Shown: one piece after another, positions 34,310 through 42,910 of the stretch
Layout of the letters: the number at the start of each line of letters is the position of its first letter
How positions within the stretch are numbered: position 1 is the first letter of the stretch
Assembly: GCF_036621415.1 (NCBI RefSeq)
Contig: NZ_CP030941.1
Location: 3,160,001-3,224,000 of the forward strand
Direction: 5' to 3'
From: Nitratireductor thuwali
GTDB taxonomy: Bacteria > Pseudomonadota > Alphaproteobacteria > Rhizobiales > Rhizobiaceae
DNA length: 64,000 nt
Program-made: the position numbers and the translations under genes
Notes under the pieces: generated by a model
Told to the model about the DNA's origin: nothing
Database searches by the model: none
The model's input: the letters and a program-made list of their open reading frames with translations, nothing else

Positions 34310-35395
34310 TCAGTCATTCGCCGACAGGATGTCGTGCATCTTGTACATGTCGAGAGGATCATCGGCATGGGACGGATAGACAAATTTCAGATAGCCCAGA
34401 CGTGAATTGCCCGTATCCTGCCGGTTGACCAGAACATAAGGGCCGTTCCGGTCGATATGAAGATATTGCCCGCCCCAACCATCGCCGGCGATGACGTCGC
34501 GCTCGGAGTTGAGCCACCAGAGATAGCCGTACCCGTCATAGGCCCGTGTAGGCGCTTCCGATACAGGGCTTGTGGACAGTTCGATCCAGCTGACCGGCAC
34601 GATCTGCACGCCGCCCCACACACCCTTCCGCTGAATGAGAAGCCCGATCCGCGCGAGATCCCGCGCGCTCATGTGAATGCGGTAGGTGCGGTAGCTGGTG
34701 GCCGTGCTGTCCCGGTCATAGATGACATGGGACGGATGGAAATCGTCCATGCCGAGCGGCCGTGCAAGCCATTGGTCGAGCGCTTCGCCGATAGACAGGC
34801 CCGTTTCCTGCTCGAAGATGGCTCCGAGGACATTGAAATCCCAGTTGTTGTAGTAATAGTGTTCTCCGGGCGCAAACTGGCCTCGGCCGGGGCGCCCGTC
34901 CTTCATTGCCTGGTGCTCCGCACCTGAGGCCAGATAGACCCCCGAGCGCGCTTGAAGCAGCATTTCGACTGTTGCCGACTTTTCGGTTTCGGTCAGGGGC
35001 GTTGCAGGTTCATCTATACCAAGCTCCGCCAACGACGCGCCGAGGTCGACCAAGCCCTTTTCCTGTGCGATCCCGAACAAGACGCTGAGAACGCTTTTGC
35101 GGACGGAATGGAGGTTGGTGGGAACGTCTGTCGGGCCGTATTCGAACACGATCCGGCCGTCCTTGAGGGCGATGAATGCATCGGTTCCTGCGGCTTCGTT
35201 TTCGATGAATTCGGCCAAGCGATCCCGCACCGCTGCAGGCAGCGCGGCTTCCGTGGCGGGCAGGGGAGCCGGAGTGGCACCTTTTGCAGCGCGGTCCACG
35301 AATGGCTGGGACGCCCACAAAAGGGAGCCAGCCACGGCAACCAGGACTACGGCAAGCAGGAATCTGGAGATTGTCATCGATCGCATCTTCTCCAT
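34310..35395 (-). CDS. serine hydrolase of the beta-lactamase / class C-like family
   Basis: 361 residues with an N-terminal hydrophobic helix (RFLLAVVLVAVAGSLLWA, about 11-28), so exported or membrane-anchored. The catalytic SxxK is S97-V-R-K100 and the YxN motif is YNN near 182-184, as in the Beta-lactamase (PF00144) family. Such enzymes can be esterases, D-aminopeptidases or 6-aminohexanoate-dimer hydrolase-like. The start at 35395 has alternative ATGs at codons 4 and 7. It is divergent from the GGDEF-EAL gene; substrate unknown. Confidence 0.83.
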   Translation of the reverse strand: MEKMRSMTISRFLLAVVLVAVAGSLLWASQPFVDRAAKGATPAPLPATEAALPAAVRDRLAEFIENEAAGTDAFIALKDGRIVFEYGPTDVPTNLHSVRKSVLSVLFGIAQEKGLVDLGASLAELGIDEPATPLTETEKSATVEMLLQARSGVYLASGAEHQAMKDGRPGRGQFAPGEHYYYNNWDFNVLGAIFEQETGLSIGEALDQWLARPLGMDDFHPSHVIYDRDSTATSYRTYRIHMSARDLARIGLLIQRKGVWGGVQIVPVSWIELSTSPVSEAPTRAYDGYGYLWWLNSERDVIAGDGWGGQYLHIDRNGPYVLVNRQDTGNSRLGYLKFVYPSHADDPLDMYKMHDILSAND

Positions 35396-35502
35396 GCAGG
35401 TGGCGGTCTGGCGCCGGCGCGCGATGCTCCGTACCTTTACAAGTTATGCTTCCTTAACCTATCGCTGTCAGCGTCGGTTCTGAATTGTTGTGAACCGGAC
35501 AT

Positions 35503-37719
35503 ATGCATAGCCTTTTCAGCGAACCCAGTCGCCGTCTGTTTCTCCTGAGGACCGTCGTTCCCATTTTCCTGCTCGCCATCGCCGTGACGGCGCTGGCCGC
35601 GTCGCTCCTGTATTGGGCCACGCGCGAGGCGGATCATGCCTCGATCGACCGCCAGCACCGGCTTGTCCAGTTCGTCGTCTCGCAGTTGCAGTCCCGGATC
35701 GCGCATGACCAGGAAAGCGTCACGGTGTGGGATGATGCCGTCGTCGCGGTTCGCGGGGGAAACACGCCCGAATGGATCGACCTCAACCTCGGCTCGTGGA
35801 TGAACACCTATTTCGGACACGACGGCGCCTATGTCCTGGATCCCCGCGACAGGGCGATCTTCGCCTTTTCGGAGGGGGTCACGGCCGAAGGAACCTCGGC
35901 CTATGAGCTTTTGAGGCCGACGACGGCTCCCCTCGTCGACGCCTTGCGCGAGCGCATGCTTGCCGGCGGTGACGAGGGATTGACGGACAAGATACTGTCG
36001 CCCGGCGTCGCCGATCTGGCTATCGTGTCGGGCCGGCCGGCCGTGGTCAGCGTCAAGCCCATCGTCTCCGACAGCGGAGACATCGAGCAGCAGCCGGGCG
36101 AAGAATACGTGCATGTGGCGGTCCGGTACCTCGATGAGGATTTCATCACCGAGCTCAAGCGCGACTACCTCCTGGACGGGCTCAGATTCGCGTGGCAGGA
36201 CGATGCCGCCGCGAACGAGGCATCGGCGCCGCTCATATCCTCCCTTGGCGACACGATCGGCTATTTCATCTGGCAGCCTTACCGGCCGGGTGCCGCCGTC
36301 CTGTCCAAGGTCGCCCCTGCGGTCCTTGCGCTGTTCCTGATCACCATGGCCGCGCTCGGCGGCTTTGTCTCCCTGCTGCGCAAGAGGTCGCTGAAGCTCA
36401 GCCAGAGCGAGGCCACCGTACGCCATCTTGCCCACCACGACATGCTCACCGGATTGCCCAACCGCGCGCAGTTCGACGGGCGTCTCAAGCGTGCGCTGCA
36501 ACCGGTCCGCGGGCCTGGCGAGAGCGTCGCCGTTCTTTACCTCGACCTCGACCGGTTCAAGGAAGTCAACGACACGTTCGGCCACCCCGCCGGCGATGAA
36601 CTCCTGAGGGAGTTCGCCGACCGCCTGCGCCGCCTCACCCGCGAGACGGACACCGTTGCGCGCATCGGCGGCGACGAGTTTCTCATTCTCCTTCCCGGCG
36701 TGTCCTCGCCGGACGGGGTGGAGGAGTTCTGCCAGCGGCTCATCGAGACGGCGCGGCATCCCTTCGATCTGTCCAGCACCCAGGTATTCGTCGGAGTGAG
36801 CGTCGGCGTCGCGCTCGCGCCGCAGGACGGGCTCGACCCGGTCGAACTGATGCGGCGGGCGGACGTCGCCATGTACCACGCCAAGCGGCTGGGCAGGAGC
36901 GAGTTCGCGATCTACGCCGACGAGATGGACAGCGACATCAATGCCCGGCGGGACATCGAGCGGGATCTGCGCAAGGCGCTCGAGACGCCGGGCCAGTTGT
37001 CCGTCCATTACCAGCCGCTCTTTGCCGCCGGCGATTTTCGCATTGCCGGCGTCGAGGCCCTTGTGCGATGGCGGCATCCCGAGCGCGGATGGATACCGCC
37101 CAGCGTTTTCATTCCCGTGGCCGAAGAGTCGGGCCTGATCGAGAAGCTCGGCGAATGGGTTTTGCATGAGGCCTGCACGACCGCGCGCGACTGGCCGGTC
37201 GATACGGTCGCCGTCAACGTGTCGGCCTTCGAGCTCTACAACCCGGCCTTTGCGGTTCGCGTCGCCAACACGCTGCTCTCGACGGGCATGAACCCGAAGA
37301 AGCTGGAGCTCGAGGTCACCGAAAGCGCGCTCTCGGACAGCCACGGCGCCTGCGAGCGCAACATTGCGGCCGTGCGGGACCTCGGCGTCCGGTTCTCCCT
37401 GGATGATTTCGGCACCGGGTTTTCCTCGCTCAGCAGGCTTCACGATTTCACGGTCGATCGGATCAAGATCGACCGGAGTTTCGTCGCCGGCTTCGGCAAG
37501 GCCAATGGCGACGAGGCCATCGTCCAGGCGATCGTGGATCTGGCACGCGCCATCGGGCTGAAAACCACGGCCGAGGGTGTCGAGACCGGCCCGCAGAGCG
37601 ATTTCCTGAGGAGCATCGGCTGCGACGAGCTCCAGGGCTTCCTGCTGTCCATGCCGCTGCCGGCCGGCGAAGTCGAGCGGCTCTGGACGCAAACCGAGGC
37701 AAAGCGCGCCGCCACCTGA
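35503..37719 (+). CDS. membrane diguanylate cyclase/phosphodiesterase (CHASE4-like, GGDEF, EAL)
   Basis: 738 residues. An N-terminal helix (about 11-34), a periplasmic domain of roughly 230 residues resembling CHASE4 (DHASIDRQHRLVQFVVSQL, WDDAVV), and a second helix (about 270-290) precede a GGDEF domain with intact RIGGDEF (about 386-392) and an EAL domain with EALVRW (about 517), NVSAF, EVTESAL, DDFGTGFSSL and AEGVET. Both active sites look intact, so it may make and break cyclic-di-GMP according to the outside signal. It stands alone. Confidence 0.88.
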   Translation: MHSLFSEPSRRLFLLRTVVPIFLLAIAVTALAASLLYWATREADHASIDRQHRLVQFVVSQLQSRIAHDQESVTVWDDAVVAVRGGNTPEWIDLNLGSWMNTYFGHDGAYVLDPRDRAIFAFSEGVTAEGTSAYELLRPTTAPLVDALRERMLAGGDEGLTDKILSPGVADLAIVSGRPAVVSVKPIVSDSGDIEQQPGEEYVHVAVRYLDEDFITELKRDYLLDGLRFAWQDDAAANEASAPLISSLGDTIGYFIWQPYRPGAAVLSKVAPAVLALFLITMAALGGFVSLLRKRSLKLSQSEATVRHLAHHDMLTGLPNRAQFDGRLKRALQPVRGPGESVAVLYLDLDRFKEVNDTFGHPAGDELLREFADRLRRLTRETDTVARIGGDEFLILLPGVSSPDGVEEFCQRLIETARHPFDLSSTQVFVGVSVGVALAPQDGLDPVELMRRADVAMYHAKRLGRSEFAIYADEMDSDINARRDIERDLRKALETPGQLSVHYQPLFAAGDFRIAGVEALVRWRHPERGWIPPSVFIPVAEESGLIEKLGEWVLHEACTTARDWPVDTVAVNVSAFELYNPAFAVRVANTLLSTGMNPKKLELEVTESALSDSHGACERNIAAVRDLGVRFSLDDFGTGFSSLSRLHDFTVDRIKIDRSFVAGFGKANGDEAIVQAIVDLARAIGLKTTAEGVETGPQSDFLRSIGCDELQGFLLSMPLPAGEVERLWTQTEAKRAAT

Positions 37720-38062
37720 GCCGGCCCGCTGCGGGACCGGCCCGAAAATCCGAACCAGGGTTCAGTGGCAGATGCCGTAATTCTTGTTGCGGCGTGAAGG
37801 GAATGGCTGGTGAACCTGGGCGCGATCCAGGGCTGACGAAGTCAAGGCTCCGCAAACTGCCGCTGATTCTAAAGCGCTTTCCGCCCGAATTGGAAGAATA
37901 GGCGGTATGCAGTATCAGACAGTTACGGATGCTTTTCCGAGCATTTCGGACGATTCCAAGACGATGCGGAGAAGCCATTGTCGCAAGAACGGCGGTACCG
38001 GTCGAGGGCGCGGGCGGTCAATGCTGCCATCCATTCAGGCGCCAAGGCATCGGGCGGGAGGC
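37720..38062. other. intergenic stretch with a long hairpin, no clear gene
   Basis: 343 bases between the converging GGDEF-EAL and protease-nuclease genes. A GC-rich imperfect hairpin (CCGGCCC...GGGACCGG, 37721-37742) may end the GGDEF-EAL transcript. CCAGGGTTCA (37755-37764) and TGAACCTGG (37811-37819) can pair to close a 65-base structure. A short minus-strand reading frame across it lacks a convincing start. Confidence 0.4.
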
Positions 38063-39991
38063 TCAGAACCGCAGATCCGCCGGCGAAAGGATCTCGGCAA
38101 TCCGCAGGCGCGGATCACGCAGGGCTTCGGTCTCCGCCGGGCTCGTCGCCATTTCCGGATGCGCCATGACATCGGCAGGTTCCAGCGCGGAGAAATCCAG
38201 CATCGTGCGCGTGGAAAGATCCGACAGCGTGACCTGGAAGATGCGGAACGGGTCGAGTTCGAGCCTTTCGAGATCGTGCAGGAGGTCGGCCTGGGAGAGC
38301 ACGAAGGCGGAAACGCGTAAGGCGCCGTCGCTGCTCCTGTAGGCGATGAGTTTCCAGAAGCTGCGCGGAAGGAGCGCGTCGCGATATCTGGTGTCGTCGT
38401 CGGCGAAGATGGGTCCGCCGAAGACAGAGATCCGGATGTCCAGCGCGTCCGCCTGCTCGAGCGCCAGGTTTTCCAATTCGCCCCAAAGTCCCCTTCTGCT
38501 CGACTGGTTAAAGCGTTCGTGCTGGGGTGCGATGTTGGTGAAGAAAGACGAGTCGCGGTTGGCCTGGTCGGCCTCGGCCACCGGCCCCCAGCACAGATCG
38601 GCCCGCCGGGCGATGTGGCCGCGGTCGAGCCTGTTTCCGGCGTAAAGCTCCTCACCGAGTTGGTGCGCCGGCTCGATGCGCGGATCGAGCTTGAAGGCGC
38701 GGCGGGGCAGGATGACCCGGCGCGCGCCGTCCACGTTCCACGCCACGAAGCGCGCCATCCGCCGGCGCGCGCTCAGACAGACCGAGAAGTGGGTGTAGGG
38801 GATGGTCTGCGCGCGGCCGAAATTTACCGCATCCCGCTTGAGCGACAGCGACAGGCCGGGCATGGGCACACGGAGTCCCAGGAAGTCCGGGTCGTAGCCG
38901 GCGCGCGGCACCGCCGTCTCGATCCGGTCGTCCGGCAGAAGCTGCTCGGGCGGCGGCTCCAGAACGAAATCGAGCTTCTTCTGCACCGACAGGGCGTAGC
39001 AGGCGAGCGCGTGCTCGTCCGCGCTCGATTCCACTTCGCCGGCAAAATGCAGCCCGGCGAAAAGGTCGGTCGCCGCGCCATCCCGAGAAATGAGCCAGGC
39101 GGCACCTGAATCCCCGCCCATGCTGATTTCGCCATCTTCCCGCATGCGCTCGGGGTCCACGCCGATCTCGAAGCAGCCGATCACCCGCACGCCCGCGGGT
39201 GGGCCGTAATTGAGCCTGGCCATCACGTCGACGCGGCGAACGATGCCGTATGTAATGCCCGTCGTCCTGCCGGATTTCACCACCCGATCACCGAGCGCGA
39301 CCCGCGCAAGCCTCTTCGGCACCACGTTGAGTTCGAGGACGCTGCGGTCGTAGCCGCGTGTGCGAATGCGGGCGAGCGCGCAATCGCCGGCCGCACCCAG
39401 GTGGCTGCGCAGAAGCTCGCCGCAGAAATTGCCTGCGAGATTGTTGTCGTCGAACGGGCCGGGCTGGACGATCGGGTCGCCGATCGCGCCGCGGTTTCCG
39501 TGCAGCACGTGCCAGTTGGAAAGGATGGAGGGCGCGCCCGTCGCCCGGTCGAAGACGATGAGGCCGATCGTGCCCGCCGTCTCCTCCACATGGGCGGCAC
39601 TGATGCCGGGACGCATGGGGTCTGCACGCATGCGCCGCTCGCCCAGCGTCTCGGGCTCGACCACCTCGAAGGAAGGCCGGTAGTCGCGCTCGATCACGTC
39701 GGTCGGCACCTGCCGCCCCTCCACCTCGATCGTATCGGGAATGCGCCAGCTCCCCAGGCTCTCGATAGCGAACTCGCCCTTCTCGGCCACGGTGAACTGT
39801 AGGCAGACGGGGCCGGTGCCATTTTTCAAGCCGATGCCCACGGAGGTGATGTTTGCGTCCTTCAGATAGTCGGCGCCCTTGGTCCGAACATGCCGGCGCA
39901 ACGCTTCCTCCAGGCCCTTGTCCCGTCGTCCCGCGCCTTTTCCTCTTCGCTTCTCCGCCACGGCCGCCTCCGCGTCTGACACCCAGATCAC
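38063..39991 (-). CDS. trypsin-like serine protease fused to DNA/RNA non-specific nuclease (NUC1)
   Basis: 642 residues with no signal peptide or membrane helix. Residues about 45-110 form the small domain seen before bacterial trypsin-like peptidases (ITSVGIGLKNGTGPVCLQFTV, then TIEVEGRQVPTDVIERDY). Residues about 130-345 are a trypsin-like protease: His161 in SNWHVLH, Asp203 in GDCALARI and Ser295 in MGGDSGAAW. Residues about 395-600 are a beta-beta-alpha-metal nuclease: DRGHIARR with His459, and FFTNIAPQHERFNQ with Asn486 and Asn495. Both active sites look complete. It is monocistronic on its strand. A protease linked to a nuclease without secretion signal suggests a regulated toxin or defence effector; this is inference. 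Confidence 0.85.
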   Translation of the reverse strand: MIWVSDAEAAVAEKRRGKGAGRRDKGLEEALRRHVRTKGADYLKDANITSVGIGLKNGTGPVCLQFTVAEKGEFAIESLGSWRIPDTIEVEGRQVPTDVIERDYRPSFEVVEPETLGERRMRADPMRPGISAAHVEETAGTIGLIVFDRATGAPSILSNWHVLHGNRGAIGDPIVQPGPFDDNNLAGNFCGELLRSHLGAAGDCALARIRTRGYDRSVLELNVVPKRLARVALGDRVVKSGRTTGITYGIVRRVDVMARLNYGPPAGVRVIGCFEIGVDPERMREDGEISMGGDSGAAWLISRDGAATDLFAGLHFAGEVESSADEHALACYALSVQKKLDFVLEPPPEQLLPDDRIETAVPRAGYDPDFLGLRVPMPGLSLSLKRDAVNFGRAQTIPYTHFSVCLSARRRMARFVAWNVDGARRVILPRRAFKLDPRIEPAHQLGEELYAGNRLDRGHIARRADLCWGPVAEADQANRDSSFFTNIAPQHERFNQSSRRGLWGELENLALEQADALDIRISVFGGPIFADDDTRYRDALLPRSFWKLIAYRSSDGALRVSAFVLSQADLLHDLERLELDPFRIFQVTLSDLSTRTMLDFSALEPADVMAHPEMATSPAETEALRDPRLRIAEILSPADLRF

Positions 39992-40326
39992 CCGCCTCCC
40001 ATATCATTTTTGCGCCAGGACGGCGAGTTGTGGTGCCGGCCCGACAATCGCGGCCGGAAGCTTTGCAGGAAATCCCAAGTGGCTTGGCTTGCGGGCCCTG
40101 AGGCCGGCTTCATGGCAGGAGCGATGCGTACGATTAATGGCGCGTTTGGCGCTTGATCGCCAAGACGCCCGGGTAGCCGAAGCGTGCACGCCTCGCGTTG
40201 CAGGCTTTAGTGGAGGACAGTTGCGGGCTTGCACTTCATCAAAACAGGCCGCGCTCTTTCCGCGCGGTAGGTCCAACCGCCAATTTATGGTAGCCGGTCA
40301 ATTTAATAGGCGAAGGAGTGCAAACC
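39992..40326. other. divergent intergenic region between nuclease fusion and small protein
   Basis: 335 bases holding the 5' regions of the two divergent genes. GAAGGAG near 40312 serves the small protein. No clear -35/-10 pair, repeat or RNA gene was recognised. Confidence 0.4.
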
Positions 40327-40557
40327 TTGAGCGAGCCGACCGTGACCGAAGCAATCGACAACATTTACGCATCGCTGCAATCGGACAATGCCGACATCGA
40401 CGAACATATAGCGACCCTCAAGCGAGCACTGGCCCGGGAGGGCGCCAAAGAAGCCGTCTTCGATCCGACCAGGCTGGCACAAAACAACCGTTCGGGACGC
40501 AAGATGATGCAGGCCTATTTTCGGCAGCGCGGTGTGAGCGTGAAGTTCTCAACCTAG
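40327..40557 (+). CDS. small hypothetical protein
   Basis: 76 residues from TTG 40327, which sits 8 bases after GAAGGAG; a GTG at 40318 overlaps that site and is less likely. The N-terminal half is acidic and helical (VTEAIDNIYASLQSDNADID), and the C-terminal half is basic (DPTRLAQNNRSGRKMMQAYF). No signal peptide or domain was recognised. It is divergent from the protease-nuclease gene and convergent with the copper operon. The well-formed ribosome site and protein-like composition argue for a real gene. Confidence 0.6.
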   Translation: MSEPTVTEAIDNIYASLQSDNADIDEHIATLKRALAREGAKEAVFDPTRLAQNNRSGRKMMQAYFRQRGVSVKFST

Positions 40558-40689
40558 AGAACCACCCGCAGTGTTTGAGCGTTTGCTGCGGATGCGGGCA
40601 GACCACTTCACTGCGCCCGCCCGGCATGCGCGCCAAGGCCATGTCAATGCCAATCCCAGGCCAGCCGCGGCGACGCCGAAAATCGACAA
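40549..40689 (-). CDS. possible 46-residue membrane miniprotein at the end of the copper operon
   Basis: TTG start at 40689 preceded by GAAGGAGG at 8 bases. The predicted product has one hydrophobic stretch (SIFGVAAAGLGLALTWPW) followed by a strongly basic tail (KWSARIRSKRS). It begins 16 bases after the stop of the other miniprotein and overlaps the end of the small plus-strand gene by 9 bases. Only the ribosome site and position support it; it may be a decayed remnant. Confidence 0.35.
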   Translation of the reverse strand: MSIFGVAAAGLGLALTWPWRACRAGAVKWSARIRSKRSNTAGGSLG

Positions 40690-40705
40690 GAGAACAGCCT
40701 CCTTC

Positions 40706-40828
40706 TCATCTGCCGCTGAAGAACAAATATTTGATCAATGCGGCAGCCGCGAGGATGAGCACGATGACGACAAGCAGCCACGCCAGGCCCATGCCGAACA
40801 TCATCATTCCGTTCATGCCCTCCATCAT
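40706..40828 (-). CDS. 40-residue Met-rich single-helix membrane protein
   Basis: Begins with a Met-rich segment (MMEGMNGMMMFGMG) followed by one strong helix (LAWLLVVIVLILAAAALIKYLFF). AGGAACGG lies about 6 bases before the ATG at 40828. It follows the DUF411 gene by 10 bases in the copper operon. The clustered methionines just outside a membrane helix could bind Cu(I), an inference from composition and context. Confidence 0.65.
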   Translation of the reverse strand: MMEGMNGMMMFGMGLAWLLVVIVLILAAAALIKYLFFSGR

Positions 40829-40838
40829 CGGACCGTTC

Positions 40839-41279
40839 CTATTCCGTGGCGTAGACGCCGCCGACACCGCCGGATCTGTTAATTTCCAGCACCTCGAACG
40901 GGCCTTCCTTCGCACCGCCCATGCCGGGCGAACCCATGGGCATGCCGGGCAGCGTCACGCCCTTGATGTCGGGGCGTTCGGTCAGAAGCCTGTTGACCGT
41001 TCCCACAGGCACGTGGCCGCTCACGACGTAACCGTCGATGAAGGAGAGATGGCAGCCCTGGACGTCGTCGGGAAGGCCGGCCTCGCGGCTCATGGCGGAG
41101 AGCTCGTGCGTCGGCTTCACCTCAACCGCAAAGCCGTTTTCCCTGAGGTAATCGGCATAGCCTTCGCAGCATCCGCATTGCGGGTTCTTGTAGAGTGTGA
41201 CGTCCCTATCGCCCGCCAGTGCCGGACCGGCGCTCGAGAGCAGGGCCGCCAGGACAAGGGTCTTCAAGATATTGCGCAT
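40839..41279 (-). CDS. DUF411 metal-binding protein
   Basis: 146-residue exported protein with signal peptide MRNILKTLVLAALLSSAGPALA. The DUF411 hallmark is the thioredoxin-like YKNPQCGCCEGYADYL near residue 30, followed by QGCHLSFIDGYVVSGHVP near 73 and the Met-rich GMPMGSPGMGG loop. These proteins are found in copper and other metal resistance clusters. Here it follows the multicopper oxidase gene by 28 bases on the same strand. Confidence 0.88.
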   Translation of the reverse strand: MRNILKTLVLAALLSSAGPALAGDRDVTLYKNPQCGCCEGYADYLRENGFAVEVKPTHELSAMSREAGLPDDVQGCHLSFIDGYVVSGHVPVGTVNRLLTERPDIKGVTLPGMPMGSPGMGGAKEGPFEVLEINRSGGVGGVYATE

Positions 41280-41307
41280 TTGGGTTTTCCTTTCGGATTT
41301 CGGCTGT

Positions 41308-42780
41308 TCACGCGACGCGAATGATGCCCATCATGCCGCCCGCCTGGTGTTCGAGAACGTGGCAGTGGAACATCCAGTCGCCGGGATTGTCGGCGACAAA
41401 GGCGATCTCGACCTTCTCGCGTGGCGAAACCAGCACCGTGTCCTGACATTCGCGGTGCGGAGTGGGTTGGCCGTTGCGGGAAATCACCCGGAACGAGTGG
41501 CCGTGCAGATGCATCGGGTGATGCCACGCCGTCGCATTCGTCATGGCGATGACATGGCTCTTGTCCCGTGCGAGCGTCAGCATAGGCTTCATCACGTGAC
41601 TGCCTGCATCGGCGGCGACGCCATTGATGAACCAGGCGCTGCTAGAGCTCATCATCGAATGCATGCCGCCCATCATGCCTCCCGGCGCGCCTGGCCCTAT
41701 TTTCGCGCCCATCTCGGCGGCGATCATTTCGCCCATCATGCCGCCATTGAAGACGACCTCGTTGCGGGACGCGTTTTCGAGCTCCGGCTCCGGCAGCGGA
41801 TTGTCTGGAAGAGTTATCGGCCAGTCGGGCGCGCGCTCCCGGAGCGGTGCATTGGCATAGGCGAGATCGACAAGCCGGTATTCCAGCCCCTCATAGAACC
41901 GGTCGACGACCGAAGCCCGGCTTCCCGGCTCACCCGTCATGTCGACGATCAGGTCGGCGCGCATGGCCGGCCCCAGCACCACCTGTCCGCCGTCCGGCGC
42001 GTGCGGCGTGACCGGCTGGCCGTCCAGCGCGACGACGATCGGCTTGTGGCCTGCAAAGTCGAGGCCAAAGATGCGGGCATTGGCGGCGTTGACGAGCCGC
42101 AGGCGGATGCGTTCGCCCTTGCTGACGGCAAAGCTGTCCGGCGTGCGGCCATTGATGGTGACCGTATTGCCGACGCGGCCATTGTGATGAACGTCGTGCA
42201 TGTTGCCGAAATCGTCGCTGATCTGCGCCGACTTGGTCAGCCGCCAGTCGTCGAGCACCCAAATCACGTCCCGATCGACGCGCACCGGTTCATGCTCCTC
42301 GATGATCAGCGGCCCATAAAGCCCACGCCCGACCTGCTCAAAGCTGCGCTGGTGCGGGTGATACCAGAACGTGCCGGCGTCGACCGCGTCGAACTCATAG
42401 ACGAAGCGCTCGCCCACTCCGATCGGCGCCTGGGTCAGATGCGGCACGCCGTCCATTGCGTTCGGCACGCGCACGCCATGCCAATGCACGGTCGTTTCTT
42501 CTGCAAGGCCGTTCTCCACCTCCACCCGCAGACGATCGCCCTGGCGGACGCGTATTTCCGGGCCGGGAACAGCCCCGTTGTAGCACCACGCCGGCGTTAC
42601 GCCATATGGTTCCGGCACAAGCGGCACCCTACCGGGCGCAGCCCTCAGCCGGACCTCGCGCACCGCCGCGGCATTGGCCCCAGGCTGTTGGAGCAAAGGC
42701 AACATTACACTCGCCGCCCCTGCGGCCGCCGATGCGACAAAGGCTCGACGCGTCAGCGCCGGCATAGGAAATCTGGACAT
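41308..42780 (-). CDS. multicopper oxidase, copper-resistance type
   Basis: 490 residues with a twin-arginine signal (LTRRAFVASAAAGAASVM), so folded in the cytosol and exported. The four copper-binding blocks are visible: HWHGVRVPNAMDG, WYHPHQRS, HPMHLHGHSFRV and the C-terminal HCHVLEHQAGGMM. A Met-rich insert (GEMIAAEMG...GGMMGGMHSMM, about 340-375) resembles those that bind Cu(I) in CueO/CopA proteins. It would oxidise Cu(I) to Cu(II) in the periplasm. The neighbours (CopL-like, DUF411) support copper resistance over laccase or siderophore roles. Confidence 0.9.
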   Translation of the reverse strand: MSRFPMPALTRRAFVASAAAGAASVMLPLLQQPGANAAAVREVRLRAAPGRVPLVPEPYGVTPAWCYNGAVPGPEIRVRQGDRLRVEVENGLAEETTVHWHGVRVPNAMDGVPHLTQAPIGVGERFVYEFDAVDAGTFWYHPHQRSFEQVGRGLYGPLIIEEHEPVRVDRDVIWVLDDWRLTKSAQISDDFGNMHDVHHNGRVGNTVTINGRTPDSFAVSKGERIRLRLVNAANARIFGLDFAGHKPIVVALDGQPVTPHAPDGGQVVLGPAMRADLIVDMTGEPGSRASVVDRFYEGLEYRLVDLAYANAPLRERAPDWPITLPDNPLPEPELENASRNEVVFNGGMMGEMIAAEMGAKIGPGAPGGMMGGMHSMMSSSSAWFINGVAADAGSHVMKPMLTLARDKSHVIAMTNATAWHHPMHLHGHSFRVISRNGQPTPHRECQDTVLVSPREKVEIAFVADNPGDWMFHCHVLEHQAGGMMGIIRVA

Positions 42781-42910
42781 GGATCAATCATCCTGAAAGT
42801 CAGCCGATATTCGCATGCGATGTCGAGAAGACGCCTCATGCGGAACTGCGGTCGCTGGCGCAAGACCGCCAACGATCGTCGAGGTCGGCAGCGGGCGGGC
42901 CCGGCGGCCG

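Noticed and set aside
35437..37692. Long minus-strand frame opposite the GGDEF-EAL gene
   Set aside because: Shadow of a gene with intact signature motifs on the plus strand.
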